Origin: Sepiola atlantica | Taxonomy: Eukaryota; Mollusca; Cephalopoda; Sepiida; Sepiolidae | Reading direction: 5' to 3' | Assembly: GCA_963556195.1 (NCBI GenBank) | Contig: CAUVYP010000244.1 | Coordinates: forward strand, 2,170,001 to 2,234,000 | Length of the DNA: 64,000 bases | In this document: positions 47,600 through 60,064 of the stretch, piece after piece | How positions within the stretch are numbered: position 1 is the stretch's first letter | Layout: the number at the start of each line of letters is the position of its first letter | Made by a program: the position numbers and the translations under genes | The notes under the pieces: model-generated | Database searches by the model: none | The model's input: the letters and a program-made list of their open reading frames with translations, nothing else | Told to the model about the DNA's origin: nothing

Positions 47600-49273
47600 T
47601 TTAGCGCGTTTTAAAGTTGATATCGCTTTTGTTTATAACTTCCACATTTATTCGAATTGTGCAACGAAACTTTGCAGACAGTCCTGAATAGGCCTCCTCT
47701 ACTGAAGTACCAAGTTTCAGAAGTGCAGCTCTTGTACTGCCGGAGATATGTCGATACAAACTGAATACGCAAAACATCAACAAGATTTAGCGCGTTTTAA
47801 AGTTGATATCGCTTTTGTTTATAACTTCCACATTTATTCGAATTGTGCAACGAAACTTTGCAGACAGTCGCGGAGACACATGTTCTACTGAAGTACCAAG
47901 TTTCAGAAGTGCAGCTCTTGTACTCCCGGAGATATGTCGATACAAACTGAATACGCAAAACATCAACAAAATTTAGCGCGTTTTAAAGTTGATATCGCTT
48001 TTGTTTATAACTTCCACATTTATTCGAATTGTGCAACGAAACTTTGCAGACAGTCTCGAATAGGCCTTTTCTACTGAAGTACCAAGTTTCAGAAGTGCAG
48101 CTCTTGTACTGCCGGATATATGTCGATACAAACTGAATACGCAAAACATCAACAAAATTTAGCGCGTTTTAAAGTTGATATCGCTTTTGTTTATAACTTC
48201 CACATTTATTCGAATTGTGCAACGAAACTTTGCAGACAGTCGCGGAGACACATTTTCTACTGAAGTACCAAGTTTCAGAAGTGCAGCTGTTGTACTGCCG
48301 GAGATATGTCGATACAAACTGAATACGCAAAACATCAACAAAATTTAACGCGTTTTGAAGTTGATATCGCTTTTGTTTATAACTTCCACATTTATTCGAA
48401 TTGTGCCACGAAACTTTGCAGACAGTCGCGGAGACACATTTTCTACTGAAGTACCAAGTTTCAGAAGTGCAGCTCTTGTACTGCCGGAGATATGTCGATA
48501 CAAACTGAATACGCAAAACGCTAACAAAATTTAGCGCGTTTTAAAGTTGATATCGCTTTTGTTTATACCTTCCACATTTATTCGAATTGTGCAACGAAAC
48601 TTTGCAGGCAGTCGCGGAGACACATGTTCTACTGAAGTACCAAGTTTCAGAAGTGCAGCTCTTGTACTGCCGGAGATATGTCGATACAAACTGAATACGC
48701 AAAACATCAACACAATTTAGCGCGTTTTAAAGTTGATATCGCTTTTGTTTATAACTTCACCATTTATTCGAATTGTGCAACGAAACTTTGCAGACAGTCG
48801 CGGAGACACATTTTCTACTGAAGTACCAAGGTTCAGAAGTGCAGCTCTTGTACTGCCGGAGATATATCGATACAAACTGAATACGCAAAACATCAACAAA
48901 ATTTAGCGCGTTTTAAAGTTGATATCGCTTTTGTTTATAACTTCCACATTTATTCGAATTGTGCCACGAAACTTTGCAGACAGTCGCGGAGACACATTTT
49001 CTACTGAAGTACCAAGTTTCAGAAGTGCAGCTCTTGTACTGCAGGAGATATGTCGATACAAACTGAATACGCAAAACGCTAACAAAATTTAGCGCGTTTT
49101 AAAGTTGATATCGCTTGTGTTTATAACTTCCACATTTATTCGAATTGTGCAACGAAACTTTGCAGACAGTCGCGGAGACACATGTTCTACTGAAGTACCA
49201 AGTTTCAGAAGTGCTGCTCTTGTACTGCCGGAGATATGTCGATACAAACTGAATACGCAAAACATCAACAAAA
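47600..49273. repeat. Mosaic segment joining two distant homologies
   Basis: 47600-48715 follows 31604-32533 (shared GTACTCCCGG, GGATATATG, TTTATACCTTCC) with an extra S monomer with CTGTTG at 48158. 48344-49273 follows 23282-24211 (shared TTTAACGCG start, GCT tail, GCAGGCAGTC monomer, GATATATCG monomer, GCT tail). 48716 shares CTTCACCATT with 32534 but the box and GATATATCG of 23654, so it looks like a switch monomer. 49088 has GCTTGTGTTTATAAC and GTGCTGCTC. Confidence 0.8.
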
Positions 49274-50018
49274 TTTAGCGCGTTTTAAAGTTGATATCGC
49301 TTTTGTTTATAACTTCCACATTTATTCGAATTGTGAAACGAAACCTTTGCAGACAGTCCTGAATAGGCCTCCTCTACTGAAGTACCAAGTTTCAGAAGTG
49401 CAGCTCTTGTACTGCCCGAGATATTTCGATGCAAACTGAATACGCAAAACATCAACAAGATTTAGCGCGTTTTAAAGTTGATATCACTTTTGTTTATAAC
49501 TTCCACATTTATTCGAATTGTGCAACGAAACTTTGCAGACAGTCGCGGAGACACATGTTCTACTGAAGTACCAAGTTTAAGAAGTGCAGCTCTTGTACTG
49601 CCGGAGATATGTCGATACAAACTGAATACGCAAAACATCAACAAAATTTAGCGCGTTTTAAAGTTGATATCGCTTTTGTTTATAACTTCCACATTTATTC
49701 GAATTGTGCCACGAAACTTTGCAGACAGTCGCGGAGACACATTTTCTACTGAAGTACCAAGTTTCAGAAGTGCAGCTGTTGTACTGCCGGAGATATGTCG
49801 ATACAAACTGAATACGCAAAACGCTAACAAAATTTAGCGCGTTTTAAAGTTGATATCGCTTTTGTTTATAACTTCCACATTTAATCGAATTGTGCAACGA
49901 AACTTTGCAGGCAGTCGCGGAGACACGTGTTCTACTAAAGTACCAAGTCTCAGAAGTGCAGCTCTTGTACTGCCGGAGATATGTCGATACAAACTGAATA
50001 CGCAAAACATCAACAAAA
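49274..50018. repeat. 4-mer HOR, copy 1 (745 bp)
   Basis: Starts with a 187-bp P monomer (49274-49460) with TTGTGAAACG and an extra C in AAACCTTTGC near 49344, then GATATCAC/TTTAAGAAG, S with CTGTTG and GCT tail, and TTTAATCGAATTG with ACACGTGTTC and TACTAAAG. Confidence 0.9.
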
Positions 50019-52623
50019 TTTAGCGCGTTTTAAAGTTGATATCGCTTTTGTTTATAACTTCCACATTTATTCGAATTGTGAAACGAAACCTTTGCAGACA
50101 GTCCTGAATAGGCCTCCTCTACTGAAGTACCAAGTTTCAGAAGTGCAGCTCTTGTACTGCCCGAGATATGTCGATGCAAACTGAATACGCAAAACATCAA
50201 CAAGATTTAGCGCGTTTTAAAGTTGATATCACTTTTGTTTATAACTTCCACATTTATTCGAATTGTGCAACGAAACTTTGCAGACAGTCGCGGAGACACA
50301 TGTTCTACTGAAGTACCAAGTTTAAGAAGTGCAGCTCTTGTACTGCCGGAGATATGTCGATACAAACTGAATACGCAAAACATCAACAAAATTTAGCGCG
50401 TTTTAAAGTTGATATCGCTTTTGTTTATAACTTCCACATTTATTCGAATTGTGCCACGAAACTTTGCAGACAGTCGCGGAGACACATTTTCTACTGAAGT
50501 ACCAAGTTTCAGAAGTGCAGCTGTTGTACTGCCGGAGATATGTCGATACAAACTGAATACGCAAAACGCTAACAAAATTTAGCGCGTTTTAAAGTTGATA
50601 TCGCTTTTGTTTATAACTTCCACATTTAATCGAATGGTGCAACGAAACTTTGCAGGCAGTCGAGGAGACACGTGTTCTACTGAAGTACCAAGTCTCAGAA
50701 GTGCAGCTCTTGTACTGCCGGAGATATGTCGATACAAACTGAATACGCAAAACATCAACAAAATTTAGCGCGTTTTAAAGTTGATATCGCTTTTGTTTAT
50801 AACTTCAACATTTATTCGAATTGTGCAACGAAACTTTGCAGACAGTCCTGAATAGGCCTCCTCTACTGAAGTACCAAGTTTCAGAAGTGCAGCTCTTGTA
50901 CTGCCCGAGATATGTCGATACAAACTGAATACGCAAAACATCAACAAGATTTAGCGCGTTTTAAAGTTGATATCGCTTTTGTTTATAACTTCCACATTTA
51001 TTCGAATTGTGCAACGAAACTTTGCAGACAGTCGCGGAGACACATTTTCTACTGAAGTACCAAGTTTCAGAAGTGCAGCTCTTGTACTGCCGGAGATATG
51101 TCGATACAAACTGAATACGCAAAACATCAACAAAATTTAGCGCGTTTTAAAGTTGATATCGCTTTTGTTTATAACTTCCACATTTATTCGAATTGTGCAA
51201 CGAAACTTTGCAGACAGTCTCGAATAGGCATTTTCTACTGAAGTACCAAGTTTCAGAAGTGCAGCTCTTGTACTGCCGGATATATGTCGATACAAACTGA
51301 ATACGCAAAACATCAACAAAATTTAGCGCGTTTTAAAGTTGATATCGCTTTTGTTTATAACTTCCACATTTATTCGAATTGTGCCACGAAACTTTGCAGA
51401 CAGTCGCGGAGACACATTTTCTACTGAAGTACCAAGTTTCAGAAGTGCAGCTGTTGTACTGCCGGAGATATGTCGATACAAACTGAATACGCAAAACATC
51501 AACAAAATTTAGCGCGTTTTAAAGTTGATATCGCTTTTGTTTATAACTTCCACATTTATTCGAATTGTGCCACGAAACTTTGCAGACAGTCGCGGAGACA
51601 CATTTTCTACTGAAGTACCAAGTTTCAGAAGTGCAGCTGTTGTACTGCCGGAGATATGTCGATACAAACTGAATACGCAAAACGCTAACAAAATTTAGCG
51701 CGTTTTAAAGTTGATATCGCTTTTGTTTATAACTTCCACATTTATTCGAATTGTGCCACGAAACTTTGCAGGCAGTCGCGGAGACACATTTTCTACTGAA
51801 GTACCAAGTTTCAGAAGTGCAGCTATTGTACTGCCGGAGATATGTCGATACAAACTGAATACGCAAAACATCAACAAAATTTAGCGCGTTTTAAAGTTGA
51901 TATCGCTTTTGTTTATAACTTCCACATTTATTCGAATTGTGCAACGAAACTTTGCAGACAGTCCTGAATAGGCCTCCTCTACTGAAGTACCAAGTTTCAG
52001 AAGTGCAGCTCTTGTACTGCCGGAGATATCTCGATACAAACTGAATACGCAAAACATCAACAAAATTTAGCGCGTTTTAAAGTTGATATCGCTTTTGTTT
52101 ATAACTTCCACATTTATTCGAATTGTGCAACGAAACTTTGCAGACAGTCTCGAATAGGCCTTTTCTACTGAAGTACCAAGTTTCAGAAGTGCAGCTCTTG
52201 TACTGCCGGAGATATGTCGATACAAACTGAATACGCAAAACATCAACAACATTTAGCGCGTTTTAAAGTTGATATCGCTTTTGTTTATAACTTCCACATT
52301 TATTCGAATTGTGCCACGAAACTTTGCAGACAGTCTCGAATAGACCTTTTCTACTGGAGTACCAAGTTTCAGAAGTGCAGCTCTTGTACTGCCGGATATA
52401 TGTCGATACAAACTGAATACGCAAAACATCAACAAAATTTAGCGCGTTTTAAAGTTGATATCGCTTTTGTTTATAACTTCCACATTTATTCGAATTGTGC
52501 CACGAAACTTTGCAGACAGTCGCGGAGACACATTTTCTACTGAAGTACCAAGTTTCAGAAGTGCAGCTCTTGTACTGCCGGAGAGATGTCGATACAAACT
52601 GAATACGCAAAACATCAACAAAA
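49833..52623. repeat. Long duplication, copy 1 (15 monomers)
   Basis: The first five monomers recur 4093 bp later (53926-54856, including the 187-bp monomer). The next ten (50764-52623) recur 4465 bp later (55229-57088). Shared markers are the GGCATTTTC box (51136), CAGGCAGTC with ATTTTC (51694), the ACAACA tail (52066), TAGACC with CTGGAG (52252) and GGAGAGATG (52438). Copy 2 has two additional monomers of C and D type between the parts. Confidence 0.88.
50019..50763. repeat. 4-mer HOR, copy 2 (745 bp)
   Basis: Second copy, including the 187-bp monomer 50019-50205 (extra C near 50089). The last monomer has TTTAATCGAATGG and CAGTCGAGGAG. The P monomer reads ATATGTCGATGC where copy 1 has ATATTTCGATGC. 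Confidence 0.9.
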
Positions 52624-53925
52624 TTTAGCGCGTTTTAAAGTTGATATCGCTTTTGTTTATAACTTCCACATTTATTCGAATTGTGCAACGAAACTTTGCA
52701 GACAGTCGCGGAGACACATTTTCTCTTGAAGTACCAAGTTTCAGAAGTGCAGCTCTTGTACTGCCGGAGATATGTCGATACAAACTGAATACGCAAAACA
52801 TCAACAAAATTTAGCGCGTTTTAAAGTTGATATCGCTTTTGTTTATAACTTCCACATTTATTCGAATTGTGCCACGAAACTTTGCAGACAGTCGCGTAGA
52901 CACATTTTCTACTGAAGTACCAAGTTTCAGAACTGCAGCTCTTGTACTGCCGGAGATATGTCGATACAAACTGAATACGCAAAACATCAACAAAATTTAG
53001 CGCGTTTTAAAGTTGATATCGCTTTTGTTTATAACTTCCACATTTATTCGAATTGTGCCACGAAACTTTGCAGACAGTCGCGGAGACACATTTTCTACTG
53101 AAGTACCAAGTTTCAGAAGTGCAGCTGTTGTACTGCCGGAGATATGTCGATACAAACTGAATACGCAAAACGCTAACAAAATTTAGCGCGTTTTAAAGTT
53201 GATATCGCTTTTGTTTATAACTTCCACATTTAATCGAATGGTGCAACGAAACTTTGCAGGCAGTCGCGGAGACACGTGTTCTACTGAAGTACCAAGTCTC
53301 AGAAGTGCAGCTCTTGTACTGCCGGAGATATGTCGATACAAACTGAATACGCAAAAGATCAACAAAATTTAGCGCGTTTTAAAGTTGATATTGCTTTTGT
53401 TTATAACTTCCACATTTATTCGAATTGTGCAACGAAACTTTGCAGACAGTCTCGAATAGGCCTTTTCTACTAAAGTACAGAGTTTCAGAAGTGCAGCTCT
53501 TGTACTGCCGGAGATATGTCGATACAAACTGAATACGCAAAACATCAACAAAATTTAGCGCGTTTTAAAGTTGATATCGCTTTTGTTTATAACTTCCACA
53601 TTTATTCGAATTGTGCAACGAAACTTTGCAGACAGTCGCGGAGACACATGTTCTACTGAAGTACCAAGTTTCAGAAGTGCAGCTCTTGTACTGCCGGAGA
53701 TATGTCGATACAAACTGAATACGCAAAACATCAACAAAATTTAGCGCGTTTTAAAGTTGATATCGCTTTTGTTTAGAACTTCAACATTTATTCGAATTGT
53801 GCAACGAAACTTTGCAGACAGTCCTGAATAGGCCTCCTCTACTGAAGTACCAAGTTTCAGAAGTGCAGCTCTTGTACTGCCCGAGATATGTCGATACAAA
53901 CTGAATACGCAAAACATCAACAAGA
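52624..53925. repeat. Two S monomers and an A-E cassette
   Basis: 52624 has TTTTCTCTTGAAG. 52810 has CGCGTAGAC and AACTGCAGC. 52996-53925 are monomers A, B, C, D, E of the 12-mer in order, without F-L. C (53368) has GATATTGC and GTACAGAG. E (53740) has TTTAGAACTTC. Confidence 0.88.
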
Positions 53926-56900
53926 TTTAGCGCGTTTTAAAGTTGATATCGCTTTTGTTTATAACTTCCACATTTAATCGAATTGTGCAACGAAACTTTG
54001 CAGGCAGTCGCGGAGACACGTGTTCTACTAAAGTACCAAGTCTCAGAAGTGCAGCTCTTGTACTGCCGGAGATATGTCGATACAAACTGAATACGCAAAA
54101 CATCAACAAAATTTAGCGCGTTTTAAAGTTGATATCGCTTTTGTTTATAACTTCCACATTTATTCGAATTGTGAAACGAAACCTTTGCAGACAGTCCTGA
54201 ATAGGCCTCCTCTACTGAAGTACCAAGTTTCAGAAGTGCAGCTCTTGTACTGCTTGAGATATGTCGATGCAAACTGAATACGCAAAACATCAACAAGATT
54301 TAGCGCGTTTTAAAGTTGATATCACTTTTGTTTATAACTTCCACATTTATTCGAATTGTGCAACGAAACTTTGCAGACAGTCGCGGAGACACATGTTCTA
54401 CTGAAGTACCAAGTTTCAGAAGTGCAGCTCTTGTACTGCCGGAGATATGTCGATACAAACTGAATACGCAAAACATCAACAAAATTTAGCGCGTTTTAAA
54501 GTTGATATCGCTTTTGTTTATAACTTCCACATTTATTCGAATTGTGCCACGAAACTTTGCAGACAGTCGCGGAGACACATTTTCTACTGAAGTACCAAGT
54601 TTCAGAAGTGCAGCTGTTGTACTGCCGGAGATATGTCGATACAAACTGAATACGCAAAACGCTAACAAAATTTAGCGCGTTTTAAAGTTGATATCGCTTT
54701 TGTTTATAACTTCCACATTTAATCGAATGGTGCAACGAAACTTTGCAGGCAGTCGCGGAGACACGTGTTCTACTGAAGTTCCAAGTCTCAGAAGTGCAGC
54801 TCTTGTACTGCCGGAGATATGTCGATACAAACTGAATACGCAAAAGATCAACAAAATTTAGCGCGTTTTAAAGTTGATATCGCTTTTGTTTATAACTTCC
54901 ACATTTATTCGAATTGTGCAACGAAACTTTGCAGACAGTCTCGAATAGGCCTTTTCTACTAAAGTACAAAGTTTCAGAAGTGCAGCTCTTGTACTGCCGG
55001 AGATATGTCGATACAAACTGAATACGCAAAACATCAACAAAATTTAGCGCGTTTTAAAGTTGATATCGCTTTTGTTTATCTCTTCCACATTTATTCGAAT
55101 TGTGCAACGAAACTTTGCAGACAGTCGCGGAGACACATGTTCTACTGAAGTACCAAGTTTCAGAAGTGCAGCTCTTGTACTGCCGGTAATATGTCGATAC
55201 AAACTGAATACGCAAAACATCAACAAAATTTAGCGCGTTTTAAAGTTGATATCGCTTTTGTTTATAACTTCAACATTTATTCGAATTGTGCAACGAAACT
55301 TTGCAGACAGTCCTGAATAGGACTCCTCTACTGAAGTACCAAGTTTCAGAAGTGCAGCTCTTGTACTGCCCGAGATATGTCGATACAAACTGAATACGCA
55401 AAACATCAACAAGATTTAGCGCGTTTTAAAGTTGATATCGCTTTTGTTTATAACTTCCACATTTATTCGAATTGTGCAACGAAACTTTGCAGACAGTCGC
55501 GGAGACACATTTTCTACTGAAGTACCAAGTTTCAGAAGTGCAGCTCTTGTACTGCCGGAGATATGTCGATACAAACTGAATACGCAAAACATCAACAAAA
55601 TTTAGCGCGTTTTAAAGTTGATATCGCTTTTGTTTATAACTTCCACATTTATTCGAATTGTGCAACGAAACTTTGCAGACAGTCTCGAATAGGCATTTTC
55701 TACTGAAGTACCAAGTTTCAGAAGTGCAGCTCTTGTACTGCCGGATATATGTCGATACAAACTGAATACGCAAAACATCAACAAAATTTAGCGCGTTTTA
55801 AAGTTGATATCGCTTTTGTTTATAACTTCCACATTTATTCGAATTGTGCCACGAAACTTTGCAGACAGTCGCGGAGACACATTTTCTACTGAAGTACCAA
55901 GTTTCAGAAGTGCAGCTGTTGTACTGCCGGAGATATGTCGATACAAACTGAATACGCAAAACATCAACAAAATTTAGCGCGTTTTAAAGTTGATATCGCT
56001 TTTGTTTATAACTTCCACATTTATTCGAATTGTGCCACGAAACTTTGCAGACAGTCGCGGAGACACATTTTCTACTGAAGTACCAAGTTTCAGAAGTGCA
56101 GCTGTTGTACTGCCGGAGATATGTCGATACAAACTGAATACGCAAAACGCTAACAAAATTTAGCGCGTTTTAAAGTTGATATCGCTTTTGTTTATAACTT
56201 CCACATTTATTCGAATTGTGCCACGAAACTTTGCAGGCAGTCGCGGAGACACATTTTCTACTGAAGTACCAAGTTTCAGAAGTGCAGCTCTTGTACTGCC
56301 GGAGATATGTCGATACAAACTGAATACGCAAAACATCAACAAAATTTAGCGCGTTTTAAAGTTGATATCGCTTTTGTTTATAACTTCCACATTTATTCGA
56401 ATTGTGCAACGAAACTTTGCAGACAGTCCTGAATAGGCCTCCTCTACTGAAGTACCAAGTTTCAGAAGTGCAGCTCTTGTACTGCCGGAGATATGTCGAT
56501 ACAAACTGAATACGCAAAACATCAACAAAATTTAGCGCGTTTTAAAGTTGATATCGCTTTTGTTTATAACTTCCACATTTATTCGAATTGTGCAACGAAA
56601 CTTTGCAGACAGTCTCGAATAGGCCTTTTCTACTGAAGTACCAAGTTTCAGAAGTGCAGCTCTTGTACTGCCGGAGATATGTCGATACAAACTGAATACG
56701 CAAAACATCAACAACATTTAGCGCGTTTTAAAGTTGATATCGCTTTTGTTTATAACTTCCACATTTATTCGAATTGTGCCACGAAACTTTGCAGACAGTC
56801 TCGAATAGACCTTTTCTACTGGAGTACCAAGTTTCAGAAGTGCAGCTCTTGTACTGCCGGATATATGTCGATACAAACTGAATACGCAAAACATCAACAA

Positions 56901-57088
56901 AATTTAGCGCGTTTTAAAGTTGATATCGCTTTTGTTTATAACTTCCACATTTATTCGAATTGTGCCACGAAACTTTGCAGACAGTCGCGGGGACACATTT
57001 TCTACTGAAGTACCAAGTTTCAGAAGTGCAGCTCTTGTACTGCCGGAGAGATGTCGATACAAACTGAATACGCAAAACATCAACAAAA
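53926..57088. repeat. Long duplication, copy 2 (17 monomers) with A-E
   Basis: Opens with TTTAATCGAATTG, then the 187-bp monomer 54112-54298 (TTGTGAAACG, AAACCTTTGC, CTGCTTGAG). 54485-55414 are 12-mer monomers A-E in order. 55043 has TTTATCTCTTCC and CCGGTAATATG. From 55415 the order matches 50950-52623. Confidence 0.88.
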
Positions 57089-59878
57089 TTTAGCGCGTTT
57101 TAAAGTTGATATCGCTTTTGTTTATAACTTCCACATTTATTCGAATTGTGCCACGAAACTTTGCAGACAGTCGCGGAGACACATTTTCCACTGAAGTACC
57201 AAGTTTCAGAAGTGCAGCTCTTGTACTGCCGGAGATATGTCGATACAAACTGAATACGCAAAACGCTAACAAAAGTTAGCGCGTTTTAAAGTTGATATCG
57301 CTTTTGTTTATAACTTTCACATTTATTCGAATTGTGCAACGAAACTTTGCAGACAGTCGCGGAGACACATGTTCTACTGAAGTACCAAGTTTCAGAAGTG
57401 CAGCTCTTGTACTGCGGGAGATATGTCGATACAAACTGAATACCCAAAACATCAACAAAATTTAGCGCGTTTTAAAGTTGATATCGCTTTTGTTTATAAC
57501 TTCCACATTTATTCGAATTGTGCAACGAAACTTTGCAGACAGTCGCGGAGACACATTTTCTCTTGAAGTACCAAGTTTCAGAAGTGCAGCTCTTGTACTG
57601 CCGGAGATATGTCGATACAAACTGAATACGCAAAACATCAACAAAATTTAGCGCGTTTTAAAGTTGATATCGCTTTTGTTTATAACTTCCACATTTATTG
57701 GAATTGTGCCACGAAACTTTGCAGACAGTCGCGGAGACACATTTTCTCTTGAAGTACAAAGTTGCAGAAGTGCAGCTCTTGTACTGCCGGAGATATGTCG
57801 ATACAAACTGAATACGCAAAACATCAACAAAATTTAGCGCGTTTTAAAGTTGATATCGCTTTTGTTTATAACTTCCACATTTATTCGAATTGTGCCACGA
57901 AACTTTGCAGACAGTCGCGGAGACACATGTTCTACTGAAGTACCAAGTTTCAGAAGTGCAGCTCTTGTACTGCCGGAGATATGTCGATACAAACTGAATA
58001 CGCAAAACATCAACAAAATTTAGCGCGTTTTAAAGTTGATATCGCTTTTGTTTATAACTTCCACATTTATTCGAATTGTGCAACGAAACTTTGCAGACAG
58101 TCCTGAATAGGCCTCCTCTACTGAAGTACCAAGTTTCAGAAGTGCAGCTCTTGTACTGCTTGAGATATGTCGATACAAACTGAATACGCAAAACATCAAC
58201 AAGATTTAGCGCGTTTTAAAGTTGATATCGCTTTTGTTTATAACTTCCACATTTATTCGAATTGTGCAACGAAACTTTGCAGACAGTCGCGGAGACACAT
58301 TTTCTCTTGAAGTACCAAGTTTCAGAAGTGCAGCTCTTGGACTGCCGGAGATATGTCGATACAAACTGAATACGCAAAACATCAACAAGATTTAGCGCGT
58401 TTTAAAGTTGATATCGCTTTTGTTTATAACTTCCACATTTATTCGAATTGTGCAACGAAACTTTGCAGACAGTCGCGGAGACACATTTTCTACTGAAGTA
58501 CCAAGGTTCAGAAGTGCAGCTCTTGTACTGCCGGAGATATGTCGATACAAACTGAATACGCAAAACATCAACAAAATTTAGCGCGTTTTAAAGTTGATAT
58601 CGCTTTTGTTTATAACTTCCACATTTATTCGAATTGTGCAACGAAACTTTGCAGACAGTCTCGAATAGGCATTTTCTACTGAAGTACCAAGTTTCAGAAG
58701 GGCAGCTCTTGTACTGCCGGAGATATGTCGATACAAACTGAATACGCAAAACGCTAACAAAATTTAGCGCGTTTTAAAGTTGATATCGCTTTTGTTTATA
58801 ACTTCCACATTTATTCGAATTGTGCAACGAAACTTTGCAGACAGTCGCGGAGACACATGTTCTACTGAAGTACCAAGTTTCAGAAGTGCAGCTCTTGTAC
58901 TGCCGGAGATATGTCGATACAGACTGAATACGCAAAACATCAACAAAATTTAGCGCGTTTTAAAGTTGATATCGCTTTTGTTTATAACTTCCACATTTAT
59001 TCGAATTGTTCAACGAAACTTTACAGACAGTCCTGAATAGGCCTCCTCTACTGAAGTACCAAGTTTCAGAAGTGCAGCTCTTGTACTGCCGGAGATATGT
59101 CGATACAAACTGAATACGCAAAACATCAACAAAATTTAGCGCGTTTTAAAGTTGATATCGCTTTTGTTTATAACTTCCACATTTATTCGAATTGTGCAAC
59201 GAAACTTTGCAGACAGTCTCGAATAGGCCTTTTCTACTGAAGTACCAAGTTTCAGAAGTGCAGCTCTTGTACTGCCGGAGATATGTCGATACAAACTGAA
59301 TACGCAAAACATCAACAACATTTAGCGCGTTTTAAAGTTGATATCGCTTTTGTTTATAACTTCCACATTTATTCGAATTGTGCCACGAAACTTTGCAGAC
59401 AGTCGCGGAGACACATTTTCTACTGAAGTACCAAGTTTCAGAAGTGCAGCTCTTGTACTGCCGGATATATGTCGATACAAACTGAATACGCAAAACATCA
59501 ACAAAATTTAGCGCGTTTTAAAGTTGATATCGCTTTTGTTTATAACTTCCACATTTATTCGAATTGTGCCACGAAACTTTGCAGACAGTCGCGGAGACAC
59601 ATGTCCTACTGAAGTACCAAGTTTCAGAAGTGCAGCTCTTGTACTGCCGGAGATATGTCGATACAAACTGAATACGCAAAACGCTAACAAAATTTAGCGC
59701 GTTTTAAAGTTGATATCGCTTTTGTTTATAACTTCCACATTTATTCGAATTGTGCAACGAAACTTTGCAGACAGTCGCGGAGACACATGTTCTACTGAAG
59801 TACCAAGTTTCAGAAGTGCAGCTCTTTTACTGCCGGAGATATGTCGATACAAACTTAATACGCAAAACATCAACAAAA
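56531..59878. repeat. 18-mer HOR B, copy 1 (3348 bp)
   Basis: Eighteen monomers repeated immediately downstream. Shared markers are TAGACC/CTGGAG (56717), CGCGGGGAC (56903), ATTTTCCACTG (57089), AAAAGTTAGCG (57275), ATTGGAATTG with GTACAAAGTTGC (57647), CTCTTGAAG boxes, GAAGGGCAG (58577), ATACAGACTG (58763), TTGTTCAACG with TTTACAGAC (58949) and ATACAAACTTAATAC (59693). Its monomer composition is unrelated to 18-mer A although the length is the same. Confidence 0.94.
57260..57287. repeat. Improved junction palindrome CGCTAAC-AAAA-GTTAGCG
   Basis: Here the first base of the next monomer is G rather than T, so the perfect arms grow from 6 to 7 bp and the loop shrinks to AAAA. The outer AAAACG/CGTTTT pairing remains. 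Among GCT-tail junctions only this one and its HOR copy at 60608-60635 have the change. Confidence 0.9.
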
Positions 59879-60064
59879 TTTAGCGCGTTTTAAAGTTGAT
59901 ATCGCTTTTGTTTATAACTTCCACATTTATTCGAATTGTGCAACGAAACTTTGCAGACAGTCGCGGAGACACATTTTCTCTTGAAGTACCAAGTTTCAGA
60001 AGTGCAGCTCTTGTACTGCCGGAGATATGTCGATACAAACTGAATACGCAAAACATCAACAACA
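59879..60064. other. Hybrid junction monomer between 18-mer B copies
   Basis: The middle has an S box with TTTTCTCTTGAAG, as in monomer 63227, which follows copy 2. The end has the ACAACA tail of monomer 56531, which opens copy 1; 63227 ends ACAAAA. The switch lies between about monomer positions 104 and 185. It follows the same rule as monomer 3937: 5-prime part from the monomer after the unit, 3-prime part from the unit's first monomer. Confidence 0.75.
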
